A DNA stretch of 64,000 nucleotides from Pyrinomonadaceae bacterium (GTDB taxonomy: Bacteria > Acidobacteriota > Blastocatellia > Pyrinomonadales > Pyrinomonadaceae). Below are positions 46,359-56,013 of the stretch, piece after piece (the first letter of the stretch is position 1; each line of letters begins with the position of its first letter). A model generated the notes under the pieces. That model was given only the letters and a program-made list of their open reading frames with translations, was not told the origin of the DNA and did no database searches. Position numbers and translations under genes: made by a program. The DNA is taken from contig JAHCHG010000004.1 in the NCBI GenBank assembly GCA_026129865.1, forward strand, positions 248,001-312,000, given 5' to 3'.

Positions 46359-47111
46359 ATGTCGCTTTTCGAAACCGAAGCGCTGATACTTCGCAGCTAC
46401 AACCTCTCGGAAGCGGACAAGATCGTACTGCTTTTAACTGAGGAACACGGCTTGGTCCGGGGTGTTGCAAAAGGCGCAAAAAGGTTGAAAAGCCAATTCG
46501 GCGGCAGTCTTGAACCGTTCACTATCGTCAAAGCAAGCATTTACCAAAAAGAAACAAGCGAACTCGCGTCGATCAGGCATTTAGAACTCATCCGGTCGTA
46601 TTTCGGAAGTGCGAGTAATCCTGAATTTCTGCACCAATTCTCTTATCTTGTCGAAATGCTGATCGAATTCGCGCCGCCGAACGATCCGAATGAACGATTG
46701 TATCGAATGACCAAAGTCTGCCTTGAAAGCGCTTCGGAAAATGCCGGATCGCTTGAGATCGTTGGACTTTACTTCGAGATCTGGCTCCTCAAATTGTGCG
46801 GATTTTTGCCGGATTGGTCGCATTGTGAGGTTTGCAGAACGGAATTTAGCCGCGACGAGAGATCTACATTGCAGATGAATTTCAATCTGCGATGCGATAA
46901 ATGCAAGCAGTCTCGTGCGGACGGCACTCTGACCGGACAAGATCGTGAAATAATGCTTTCAGCCCAGCGAATGGGACCTGCGAAATTCATTCGAACAGTT
47001 GAAAATGCTGCATCGAAGAATGTATCGGTCATCTTGCGGAGAATGATCGCACATGTTCTCGGTAGGGAATTCGCTAATGGGAAAATCGTTAAAGCCAAAG
47101 GATACAGTTAA
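46359..47111 (+). CDS. recO: DNA repair protein RecO
   Basis: 250 residues from the ATG at 46359; a longer frame upstream overlaps the small membrane gene and is unlikely. The N-terminal OB-fold is recognisable (TEALILRSYNLSEADKIVLL, VRGVAKGAKRLKSQFGG), and the zinc site CEVCRTEF and CDKCKQS lies near residues 168-200. RecO loads RecA onto SSB-coated DNA with RecR. lptFG starts immediately after the stop. Confidence 0.93.
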   Translation: MSLFETEALILRSYNLSEADKIVLLLTEEHGLVRGVAKGAKRLKSQFGGSLEPFTIVKASIYQKETSELASIRHLELIRSYFGSASNPEFLHQFSYLVEMLIEFAPPNDPNERLYRMTKVCLESASENAGSLEIVGLYFEIWLLKLCGFLPDWSHCEVCRTEFSRDERSTLQMNFNLRCDKCKQSRADGTLTGQDREIMLSAQRMGPAKFIRTVENAASKNVSVILRRMIAHVLGREFANGKIVKAKGYS

Positions 47112-49397
47112 ATGAATCGCGCGGGTTGGTTAATTTCAAAGTACATAATTCAGTCGATTCTGCCTTATTTTCTCTCATCGTGGCTGCTTTTAACGGTCGT
47201 TTTATTCGTTCAACAGGCAAGCCGTTATTCAGACATCTTCTTCAGTATCAATCTGCCGAGCAATCTGACGTGGCAATTAACGATAGCGCTTATCCCAAAC
47301 GTGATCGCATTTACATCGCCGATGGCTGTTCTTTTAGGTGTGATCATCGGTCTTTCGAAAATGCAGGGCGACAGTGAATTGGTAGCGATCAGAACTGCAG
47401 GTGTCGGCAGCCTTCAGATCGCTCTGCCTATCATCATATTAGGACTTTTACTTTCCGGCTTTGCTCTATTGATCAATGTAAAAGGCGTTCCTATCGCCGC
47501 CCAGGTTGTCCGGGCAGTGGCTGTCAGGGCAGCGCTTTTCAAACTAGAGTCGCCTATCGAACCCGGCGTTTTCAATAAGGAAATAAACGGGCTGACAATT
47601 TATGTAAAAAAAGGAAATTTAGAAAGCGGTAATTGGGAAAACGTTTTCATTTTTCAGGAAGATAAGCAAAACGGACAGATGCGTCTGATAACGTCAACCA
47701 ACGGGCGGATCGATTCGACCGACGAAACTTCCGAACTTATTTTGGATAATGCCTTTGTCAATACGATCTCATTGAAGGACGACAAACAAAAACTCGTTTC
47801 TGAAAGCCTGGGACAGATCCGTTTGGCGATAAAAACCAGGAGGAACGAGATAGTCGAACGGCTCGCGAAAACCGAAAGCACACCGGATGAGTTGGGGCTT
47901 TCGGAACTTGCTGCGTACGCCGGGACTCAAACTGGTGCCGAACGAACGGAAGCGCTTGTCCTCTGGCAGCGTCGAATTCTGCTTTCGATAACGCCGTTAA
48001 TATTTGCATTGCTCGGAACCGGACTCGTGCTCCGATACAACCGCGGCGGAAAAGGTTTTGGCGTTTTTCTCGGGCTCGTCAGTCTTGTCGGATATTATTT
48101 GATCTCGCTTTTGAGCGAACAGTTGGCGCGAACCAATTATATAAATGTATTTCTCGCAGGACTTCTGCCTTTGGCTGCGAGCGTTACCGCGATCTCCTGG
48201 CTTTTTCTTTCCAACAGATTTTTTCTCAGAGGAAGTCGCCGCAGTTCGTTTAAGCTGCCGGATTGGAATATCGGCGGGCGCTTTAGAAGCTTTTTTCGCA
48301 GTAATTACTATCCGGACTTTGCCGGCGGAATTCTTGACATCGATATCGTGAGATCTCTGCTCAAATATCTGTTTTTGACGGTTGTTTTTCTAACCTCGAT
48401 CTATTTGATATTTACCGCTTTTGAACTATGGAAATTTGCCGGGACCATCGAAAACGGAGTATTTTTGCTCACCAAATATCTTATTTATTTGATCCCGTTC
48501 GTCTATATTCAGCTCGCACCGTCTGCGCTGATGATCGCGATCCTGGCGACGTATGTGATCAAATCCCGTCAGAACGAGATCGTTACATGGACCGCGTCCG
48601 GGCAAAGCATTTATCGACTTCTTGCGCCGTGTTTTGCTCTGATGATCGTGATCGGGTTTGTTAACTGGGGTATTCAGGAGACCATTGCGCCGGTGGCAAA
48701 CTTAACGCAGGATCAGCTTCGGGTTTTGATCCGCGACCGCGGCGTCCAAAAAACGCGAAACGACAAACTATGGGTTGCGAATAACAACCGCGTGTTTTCG
48801 TTTAATTTGGGTGAAAACAGCACGACGGGGACAACAAAAGTGCGGGATCTAATGATCTTCGAATACGCGACCGATCGTTCAAAACTTGAATCTATCTATC
48901 GAATTCCGGCTGCAGAATGGTCGGGTCAGGAAATCCACGTAGAGGGTAACGCGACCAAACTCGTGTACACCGGGGACGATGTAGAAGAGCTTGATCTGTC
49001 AAACGGCAAAATTCCGGTCGAGATCAATCCATTTGGATCGACAACTCAGAAGCCGAGTCATTTGAACAGTTCGGAAACAAGGAATCAGATCGCAGCTCGC
49101 GAATCGGAAGTCGAACGGCGAATGTTCCGCATCGCGCTGGAAAAAAAGAACTTAACTCTTGTTTTACCACTCGTAGTAATGCTTTTTACAGCGCCGTTCG
49201 CGCTTTCGCTCAGCAGAAAAGGGAAGGCGGCAACGGTTGGCTACGCGGTCGGGATCTGGCTGCTTTTTATGGGAACAAGCAATGTTTTTGAACAATTCGG
49301 TCAAAACGGATTTCTTTCACCGTTTATCGCCGTTTGGTCCCCTGCGATCCTGTTCGGCATAATCGGCGCTTATTTATTAAGTAAAGTTAAGACTTAA
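47112..49397 (+). CDS. Fused LptF-LptG lipopolysaccharide export permease
   Basis: 761 residues, twice the size of a single YjgP/YjgQ permease. Residues about 1-380 form one unit (WLISKYIIQSILPYFLSSWLL, then FTSPMAVLLGVIIGLSKMQGDSELVAIRTAGV, quoted in part) with a periplasmic beta-jellyroll. Residues about 405-761 repeat the pattern (YLFLTVVFLTSIYLIF, SALMIAILATYVIKSRQNEIV, WTASGQSIYRLL). LptF and LptG together with LptB form the inner-membrane extractor of LPS. Here both halves lie in one chain, so subunit stoichiometry is fixed. A linker rich in Arg and Ser joins them. Confidence 0.9.
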   Translation: MNRAGWLISKYIIQSILPYFLSSWLLLTVVLFVQQASRYSDIFFSINLPSNLTWQLTIALIPNVIAFTSPMAVLLGVIIGLSKMQGDSELVAIRTAGVGSLQIALPIIILGLLLSGFALLINVKGVPIAAQVVRAVAVRAALFKLESPIEPGVFNKEINGLTIYVKKGNLESGNWENVFIFQEDKQNGQMRLITSTNGRIDSTDETSELILDNAFVNTISLKDDKQKLVSESLGQIRLAIKTRRNEIVERLAKTESTPDELGLSELAAYAGTQTGAERTEALVLWQRRILLSITPLIFALLGTGLVLRYNRGGKGFGVFLGLVSLVGYYLISLLSEQLARTNYINVFLAGLLPLAASVTAISWLFLSNRFFLRGSRRSSFKLPDWNIGGRFRSFFRSNYYPDFAGGILDIDIVRSLLKYLFLTVVFLTSIYLIFTAFELWKFAGTIENGVFLLTKYLIYLIPFVYIQLAPSALMIAILATYVIKSRQNEIVTWTASGQSIYRLLAPCFALMIVIGFVNWGIQETIAPVANLTQDQLRVLIRDRGVQKTRNDKLWVANNNRVFSFNLGENSTTGTTKVRDLMIFEYATDRSKLESIYRIPAAEWSGQEIHVEGNATKLVYTGDDVEELDLSNGKIPVEINPFGSTTQKPSHLNSSETRNQIAARESEVERRMFRIALEKKNLTLVLPLVVMLFTAPFALSLSRKGKAATVGYAVGIWLLFMGTSNVFEQFGQNGFLSPFIAVWSPAILFGIIGAYLLSKVKT

Positions 49398-49420
49398 AAG
49401 GTTAAGCTTTTACAAAATCC

Positions 49421-49461
49421 AAAAAAGGTCGTGCCCGTTTATCGGACATGACCTTTTTTTA
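49421..49461 (+). terminator. Bidirectional terminator between lptFG and ahcY
   Basis: AAAAAAGGTCGTG (49421-49433) pairs with CATGACCTTTTTTT (49448-49461) with one wobble; T and A runs on both sides suit the converging lptFG and ahcY genes. Confidence 0.88.
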
Positions 49462-49478
49462 TTACTGGATAGGGAAAT

Positions 49479-50849
<1,371 letters not shown>

Positions 50850-50859
50850 TTAAAAGTTT

Positions 50860-52026
50860 CTACGCTCCCGTTCCGTTCGTAGCGCTAAGGGAATTCAACA
50901 GTGCGTCCGCTTTATCAGTGCGCTCCCAGCTGAATTCATCGTTCGTTCTTCCAAAATGACCAAATTTCGCTGTCGCACGAAATATTGGTCGTCGGAGGTC
51001 GAGGGAGTCAATAATTCCTTTCGGAGTCAGTTCAAATGTCTTCCGAACGGCATCTGCAAGCTGTGAGTCGTCGACGCGACCTGTACCGTGCGTATCAACC
51101 AGAACGGAGACCGGTTCTGCAACACCGATCGCATATGCAAGCTGAACAGTGCATTTTTCTGCAAGTCCCGCCGCCACAATGTTCTTAGCGATGTATCGCG
51201 TCATATAGGCAGCCGAGCGGTCAACTTTTGTCGGATCCTTGCCCGAAAAAGCGCCGCCGCCGTGCGGAGCATAGCCGCCGTATGTATCAACAATGATCTT
51301 GCGTCCCGTAACACCGGCATCGCCCATCGGACCGCCGACAACAAACCGACCGGTCGGATTTATGTGATATTTTGTATTTTCGTCCAAAAGATCTGCTGAA
51401 ACCGTTGCTTTAATTACTTTTTCCAGAATATCGCTTCTCAGCTGCTCGGTAGTAACGTCGTCCGCATGCTGCGTCGAGATCACAACCGCTTCAACGCGAA
51501 AAGGCTTGCCGTCGCGATATTCAATGGTAACCTGCGATTTTCCATCCGGGCGAAGGTATCCGAGTTCGCCGCTTCTGCGTACTTCCGAAAGCTTTCGAGT
51601 CAAATTATGAGCAAGCTGAATCGGCAGGGGCATCAATTCCGGAGTTTCATTGCAGGCAAAGCCGAACATCAATCCCTGATCGCCGGCACCGCCGGTGTCG
51701 ACGCCCTGCGCAATATCAGGCGATTGAGTTCCGATAGCGTTCAGGACGGAGCAGGTATTTGAATCATATCCAAAAAGTGCGTCGTTGTAGCCGATCTCAT
51801 GGATCGTGTCGCGCACAACCTTCTGATAGTTGATCTCTGCAGACGTCGTGATCTCGCCCGCAATAACCGCAAGTCCAGTAGTTACAAGGGTTTCACAGGC
51901 TACGCGCGCGGTCGGATCCTTTTCAAGGATCGAATCCAAAATTGCATCTGAAATCTGATCCGCTATCTTATCCGGATGTCCTTCCGTTACAGATTCGGAA
52001 GTGAATAGAAAATTAGTGTTACTCAA
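50860..52026 (-). CDS. metK: S-adenosylmethionine synthetase
   Basis: 388 residues. It makes SAM from methionine and [64 protein letters not shown] (quoted in parts) and [19 protein letters not shown] are the standard motifs. Cytoplasmic tetramer. It is 124 bases upstream of the chosen ahcY start and probably co-transcribed with it. The upstream region was checked for a SAM-responsive riboswitch and no convincing one was seen. Confidence 0.97.
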   Translation of the reverse strand: MSNTNFLFTSESVTEGHPDKIADQISDAILDSILEKDPTARVACETLVTTGLAVIAGEITTSAEINYQKVVRDTIHEIGYNDALFGYDSNTCSVLNAIGTQSPDIAQGVDTGGAGDQGLMFGFACNETPELMPLPIQLAHNLTRKLSEVRRSGELGYLRPDGKSQVTIEYRDGKPFRVEAVVISTQHADDVTTEQLRSDILEKVIKATVSADLLDENTKYHINPTGRFVVGGPMGDAGVTGRKIIVDTYGGYAPHGGGAFSGKDPTKVDRSAAYMTRYIAKNIVAAGLAEKCTVQLAYAIGVAEPVSVLVDTHGTGRVDDSQLADAVRKTFELTPKGIIDSLDLRRPIFRATAKFGHFGRTNDEFSWERTDKADALLNSLSATNGTGA

Positions 52027-52483
52027 TTATTTGAAACTCCTTTTAAAAAGATTAAAGTCTTAGTGATATATAACAAAACTCAAATTCTATAGATTAAACA
52101 TTATGCTGTCAAAAGCGAATCGAAACTTGTATTTTTAATTCAAAATTCAGCAATTAATTGCGGATTGACCGATAAAGAACTTCAAGTATTCCGAAATTAC
52201 CACAACAAAGCGCTCAACTCGTACGGTATTAAGTAAACTAACGAAAGGAAGAGAAGTGGGATGCTAGCCGCCGATCTCTAGGGAATTAAATGCAATATAT
52301 CTGCATCCCGGATGAAATCTTACCAAAACCGAACTCTATTAAAGATATTAAGCGCGTCTGATAATAAAGATTATGTAATAATAAGGTAATACGAAGATCG
52401 TCTAAAGCTAGTGCTTAAAGCTGACTTTCGATGACTCCGTTAATTAGGTCGAAAATTGGCGTATAAACTCTCGGAGAAAATTA
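52027..52483. other. Gene-free stretch upstream of metK
   Basis: About 450 AT-rich bases without a credible coding frame, tRNA or repeat. It should hold the metK promoter and end with the parB terminator. No riboswitch fold, CRISPR-like repeat or insertion sequence was recognised. Confidence 0.5.
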
Positions 52484-52516
52484 AAGTGCCGCGATCACCG
52501 TGATCGCGGCACTTTC
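52484..52516 (-). terminator. Terminator after parB
   Basis: AAAGTGCCGCGATCAC (52484-52499) and GTGATCGCGGCACTTT (52501-52516) form a 16-bp perfect palindrome, followed on the minus strand by AATTTTC. It lies 27 bases beyond the parB stop. Confidence 0.85.
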
Positions 52517-52542
52517 GATGCTCTATTCTTCATTACGGTTTC

Positions 52543-53397
52543 TTACTTAGATTTAACCGAATCGAACGCTTCTTTAAGAGCTTTTAATATTTGTGAATCC
52601 GTTAGATCTTCACCTGCTTTTGCGAAACGTATCTCGACACTAAAATTGTTCTCAGGCGAGGAATAATGAAAAACCTTTTTGGGATTCCTAATCGTTTGAC
52701 CGGTTGAGTTCTTAGCTTTCGACTTTTCAGATGCGGGTCGCGCCTTTTGACGAACTTCTTTCCGGGAAACTCCGCCATCTGAGAGATTATCAACGAATTG
52801 ATGCATCGCTTCCTCATCAAACTGTCTGGCGATCTCTAAAATAACCGACTTTGCGCCGATCTTTAACTTCCGACATTTCTCGCGAATCGATTCCGGAACT
52901 CCCGCGATCGTGAGCGATTCGGTAACTGTTGAGCGGCTTTTCCCTATCTTTTTAGCGATATCTTCGTGAGTGTACCCAAATTTTTCACCCAGATATGCTA
53001 AACCGTCGGCAACTTCCCAGATTGTTAGATCCTTTCTCTGTAAATTCTCAATTAAAGCGATCTCGGCAATCGAGTTTTCGTCAAGATCCAGTTCGATGCA
53101 AGGAACTTCGGTCAAGCCGGCAAGATTTGATGCGCGCCAACGTCGTTCGCCGGCAATGATCATCCACGTCCCATCATTTCTTGGCTTAACAAGAATGGGT
53201 TCTAAAACTCCATTTTGTTTAATCGAACTCGAAAGTTCGCTCAACTCGCCAATCTCCACGCGCGGCTGGTCCGGATTTGGAACGAGTTTTTCGATCGGAA
53301 GCGTTTTTCCAATTGACCGGTGCGATCGAGTTAATTCTTCAACATAATGCGAATCGTGCCGCATTTTCACCCCGCTTGGTAACCCTCTCTTAAGCAC
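52543..53397 (-). CDS. parB: ParB/Spo0J-like chromosome partitioning protein
   Basis: 284 residues. The ParB/sulfiredoxin-like CTPase domain is clear: LVPNPDQPR (38-46), GERRWRAS (83-90) and ENLQRKDL (117-124). A helix-turn-helix for parS binding follows at about 143-165 (THEDIAKKIGKSRSTVTESL). The C-terminal dimer domain is less conserved and Lys-rich. It overlaps parA by 8 bases. No consensus parS site was seen nearby. Confidence 0.93.
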   Translation of the reverse strand: MLKRGLPSGVKMRHDSHYVEELTRSHRSIGKTLPIEKLVPNPDQPRVEIGELSELSSSIKQNGVLEPILVKPRNDGTWMIIAGERRWRASNLAGLTEVPCIELDLDENSIAEIALIENLQRKDLTIWEVADGLAYLGEKFGYTHEDIAKKIGKSRSTVTESLTIAGVPESIREKCRKLKIGAKSVILEIARQFDEEAMHQFVDNLSDGGVSRKEVRQKARPASEKSKAKNSTGQTIRNPKKVFHYSSPENNFSVEIRFAKAGEDLTDSQILKALKEAFDSVKSK

Positions 53398-54145
53398 GTT
53401 TGAACACCTCCGAACATAATTTCTTGTATTCTTCCGATCCGGAAGAAGTCGGCGCGTAAGTGAAGATCGGCTGCTTATGTGCAGGTGATTCTTCTAATCG
53501 CACGCTGCGTCTGATAATTGTTTTAAATGTTTTATCTCCAAATACTTTGCGAATATGCTCCTCTACATCGCGCGAAAGCGCAGTTCTACTGTCGAACAGC
53601 GTTACGAGAACTCCCAAAATTTCAAGATCCGGATTTGGGCGTGTCCTAACTTTTTCGATCGTTTCAAGAAGGTCGTCCGTTCCTTCCAACGCAAAATAAG
53701 ACGACTGGATAGGGATCAAAACATGCGTAGCCGCCACCAATGCATTAACGGTGATCAATCCCAAGGTCGGCGGCGTATCGATGAATATATGGTCGTAATG
53801 AGGTTTTATGTCTTCGATCCGGTCGCGAAGCCGATAAATTGCTTCAAAGTCGCTAACGAGCTTTGGTTCCAATTTCGCCAAATTGATCTTTGACGGAACG
53901 ATGTCCAGCTTTTTTACATTCGTTTTGTAAACGCAGCTTTCCCACGGTTGAGAAACCTCAGTAAAAAGTTCAAAAGCACTGTTTTCAATGGTTAACGGAT
54001 CAATAAATGAAAGCGACGAGTTTCCCTGCGGATCCAAGTCAATTAGCAAAACCCGCTTCCCTTTCAAAGCGGCAGCCGCCGACAAGTTTATCGCAGTGGT
54101 CGTTTTTCCAACACCACCTTTTTGGTTAGCAATTACAGTAATCAT
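53390..54145 (-). CDS. parA: ParA/Soj-like partitioning ATPase
   Basis: 251 residues with the deviant Walker A KGGVGKTTTAINLS at about 9-22, LLIDLDPQGN, and the second Walker motif HIFIDTPPTLGLITVNAL. It belongs to the small chromosomal Soj type without a DNA-binding N-terminal extension. It works with ParB encoded next to move the origin region. Its place after a tRNA modification gene and a bifunctional nuclease gene is not the usual gidB-linked order. Confidence 0.95.
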   Translation of the reverse strand: MITVIANQKGGVGKTTTAINLSAAAALKGKRVLLIDLDPQGNSSLSFIDPLTIENSAFELFTEVSQPWESCVYKTNVKKLDIVPSKINLAKLEPKLVSDFEAIYRLRDRIEDIKPHYDHIFIDTPPTLGLITVNALVAATHVLIPIQSSYFALEGTDDLLETIEKVRTRPNPDLEILGVLVTLFDSRTALSRDVEEHIRKVFGDKTFKTIIRRSVRLEESPAHKQPIFTYAPTSSGSEEYKKLCSEVFKRA

Positions 54146-54167
54146 TTAATATTAACTAATCGAAAGC

Positions 54168-54644
54168 TTAACCGATAAGATCAGGCCAGTCTTCCGTTTG
54201 CAAAGAAGGCTCGTCAGACGTGATATCCTGCTCGTTCGGAGTAGAGGATGCTGATAAATCGATAACTTTTTGATCTACAAAAATTGGACAATCCAGTCTT
54301 AACGCCAATGCGATAGCGTCGGACGGGCGGGCGTCGAGCGATATTTTCTGGTCCTTTTCGTCGATAATCTCAACCATCGCGTAAAAAGTGTTCTCGAGCA
54401 ATTCCGTTATGACGACTTTCGATGCGCGGAATCCGCTTTGAACTATAACGTTGCGAAGAAGGTCATGCGTCATCGGTCGCTGCGGTACGATCTTTTCGAT
54501 CTCCAATGCGATCGCGTTCGCTTCATACGCTCCGACCCAGATCGGCAGAATCGTATCTGAATCGACCCCTTTCAGCACGACGATCGGCGTATTGGTGTTT
54601 GGATCCATTATTAGAGCCCCAATTTTTACTTCTAGCAGCATCAA
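54168..54644 (-). CDS. Bifunctional nuclease family protein (BFN, DUF151)
   Basis: 158 residues. The family core is present: PIVVLKGVDSDTILPIWVGAYEANAIALEIE (quoted in part), RPMTHDLLRNVI, ISLDARPSDAIALALRLDCPIFVD. BFN-domain proteins show DNase and RNase activity in a few studied cases and otherwise remain poorly understood. The C-terminus is acidic (NEQDITSDEPSLQTEDWPDLIG, in part). It is 18 bases after miaB and 22 before parA. Confidence 0.9.
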   Translation of the reverse strand: MMLLEVKIGALIMDPNTNTPIVVLKGVDSDTILPIWVGAYEANAIALEIEKIVPQRPMTHDLLRNVIVQSGFRASKVVITELLENTFYAMVEIIDEKDQKISLDARPSDAIALALRLDCPIFVDQKVIDLSASSTPNEQDITSDEPSLQTEDWPDLIG

Positions 54645-54662
54645 AACCTCAGGATTGAAATC

Positions 54663-55988
54663 TTAACAGATTTCACCGTACAACGTAAAAGACTTCGCCT
54701 CCGAAATTTTAACTTCAACGATCTTGCCGAGCATTTCGGACGATCCTTTAAAATTGACCACTTTATGACAAGTGGAATGTCCGGAAAGTTCGTCGATATT
54801 TCGCGTCGAATTTTTTTCTACCAAAACCTTAACCTTTCTTCCGAGATATGACTCTAAAGCGTTCTGTTGATTGATCTTCTGCAGAGATTCAAGTTCAAGA
54901 AATCTTCGTGTTTTTTCCTCAAAAGAAACGTCATCAGCCCGCTCGAACGCAGGCGTGCCCGGGCGCGGCGAATATCGAAAAATATATGCACTGTCGTATT
55001 CACAGTATTGTACCGCAGCCTTCGTATCTTCAAAGTCTTCAATTGCTTCGCCTGGAAAACCGACAATTATATCCGTGGTTAAAGCAATTCGGCGCGGCGA
55101 TTCACGAATCTTATCGATCCTTTCGAAATAGCTTTCGATCGTATGACCGCGTCGCATTGCGCGAAGTACCGAATTGCTTCCGGATTGAACCGGAAGATGA
55201 ACCCAATTACAAAGATTCTCGTTTTCATTTATCGCGTCGACGATGTCGGGATGAAAATCCCTCGGGAAAGATGTGTTGAACTTAATTCGCTCGATCCCGG
55301 TCGCAGCGACTGCTCGAAGCAATCTCGAAAACGGCGTTGCGCCGTGAAAATCTTCTAAACCCTCGGTGGATTTCGGTCTGTAACTATTGACGTTTTGCCC
55401 GATCAGGTGAACTTCCCGCACGCCTTCCCGCCGTAAAGTTAGAACTTGACGTATTATCTGTGCCGGCGCCAAACTGATCTCACGACCGCGGGAAAACGGA
55501 ACAATGCAGTAAGTGCAAAATTTGTTACAGCCTTCGATTATTGGAACAAAGGCGATATATTTCGAATGGCGATAGTCTTTATCGACACTCCAATCGTACT
55601 CATTCTCGCGTTCGCCGAGATCGATGAAGTCCTTTTCGCCTTTAAAAGATGCGTCAATCGCGCTGGAAATTCGTCCGACAGCCTTTGTTCCGACAATAAA
55701 ATCGATCCCGCGGTTTTGCGAAAACAGCGTTTCGCCCTCTAGCTGAGCGACACAACCGAGAACGCCGACCTTCTTATCATTACCGCTCTCTTTGCGAATT
55801 TGACCAACTCGGGTGTAAAGTTTTTGTTCCGCCTTTTCCCGAACGGAACATGTGTTAATTAAGACGATTTCGGCTTCTTCTTCGGACTCGGTTATTTCAT
55901 AACCATCTGATTTTAAGACACTTGAAACCCTTTCCGAATCGCTGACATTCATCTGACAGCCGTAGGTTTCGAGGTAAACTTTTTTCAT
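54663..55988 (-). CDS. miaB: tRNA-2-methylthio-N6-dimethylallyladenosine synthase
   Basis: 441 residues. A methylthiotransferase of the radical SAM class that adds a methylthio group to i6A37 of tRNAs. The N-terminal cluster uses Cys11, Cys47 and Cys79, and the radical SAM cluster Cys154, Cys158 and Cys161 (GCNKFCTYCIVPFSRGRE). A TRAM domain lies at the C-terminus (LGRKVKVLVEKNS). It begins the operon miaB-bfn-parA-parB and faces dnaE across only 25 bases. Confidence 0.96.
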   Translation of the reverse strand: MKKVYLETYGCQMNVSDSERVSSVLKSDGYEITESEEEAEIVLINTCSVREKAEQKLYTRVGQIRKESGNDKKVGVLGCVAQLEGETLFSQNRGIDFIVGTKAVGRISSAIDASFKGEKDFIDLGERENEYDWSVDKDYRHSKYIAFVPIIEGCNKFCTYCIVPFSRGREISLAPAQIIRQVLTLRREGVREVHLIGQNVNSYRPKSTEGLEDFHGATPFSRLLRAVAATGIERIKFNTSFPRDFHPDIVDAINENENLCNWVHLPVQSGSNSVLRAMRRGHTIESYFERIDKIRESPRRIALTTDIIVGFPGEAIEDFEDTKAAVQYCEYDSAYIFRYSPRPGTPAFERADDVSFEEKTRRFLELESLQKINQQNALESYLGRKVKVLVEKNSTRNIDELSGHSTCHKVVNFKGSSEMLGKIVEVKISEAKSFTLYGEIC

Positions 55989-56013
55989 ATCAATATTAAT
56001 AAAGCGATAACAA

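Noticed and set aside
52027-52542. SAM riboswitch upstream of metK
   Set aside because: No recognisable SAM-I, SAM-II or SAH aptamer core pattern was seen; the only strong structure is the parB terminator.
52543-56013. parS site near parAB
   Set aside because: No sequence close to TGTTTCACGTGAAACA was found by eye in this region.
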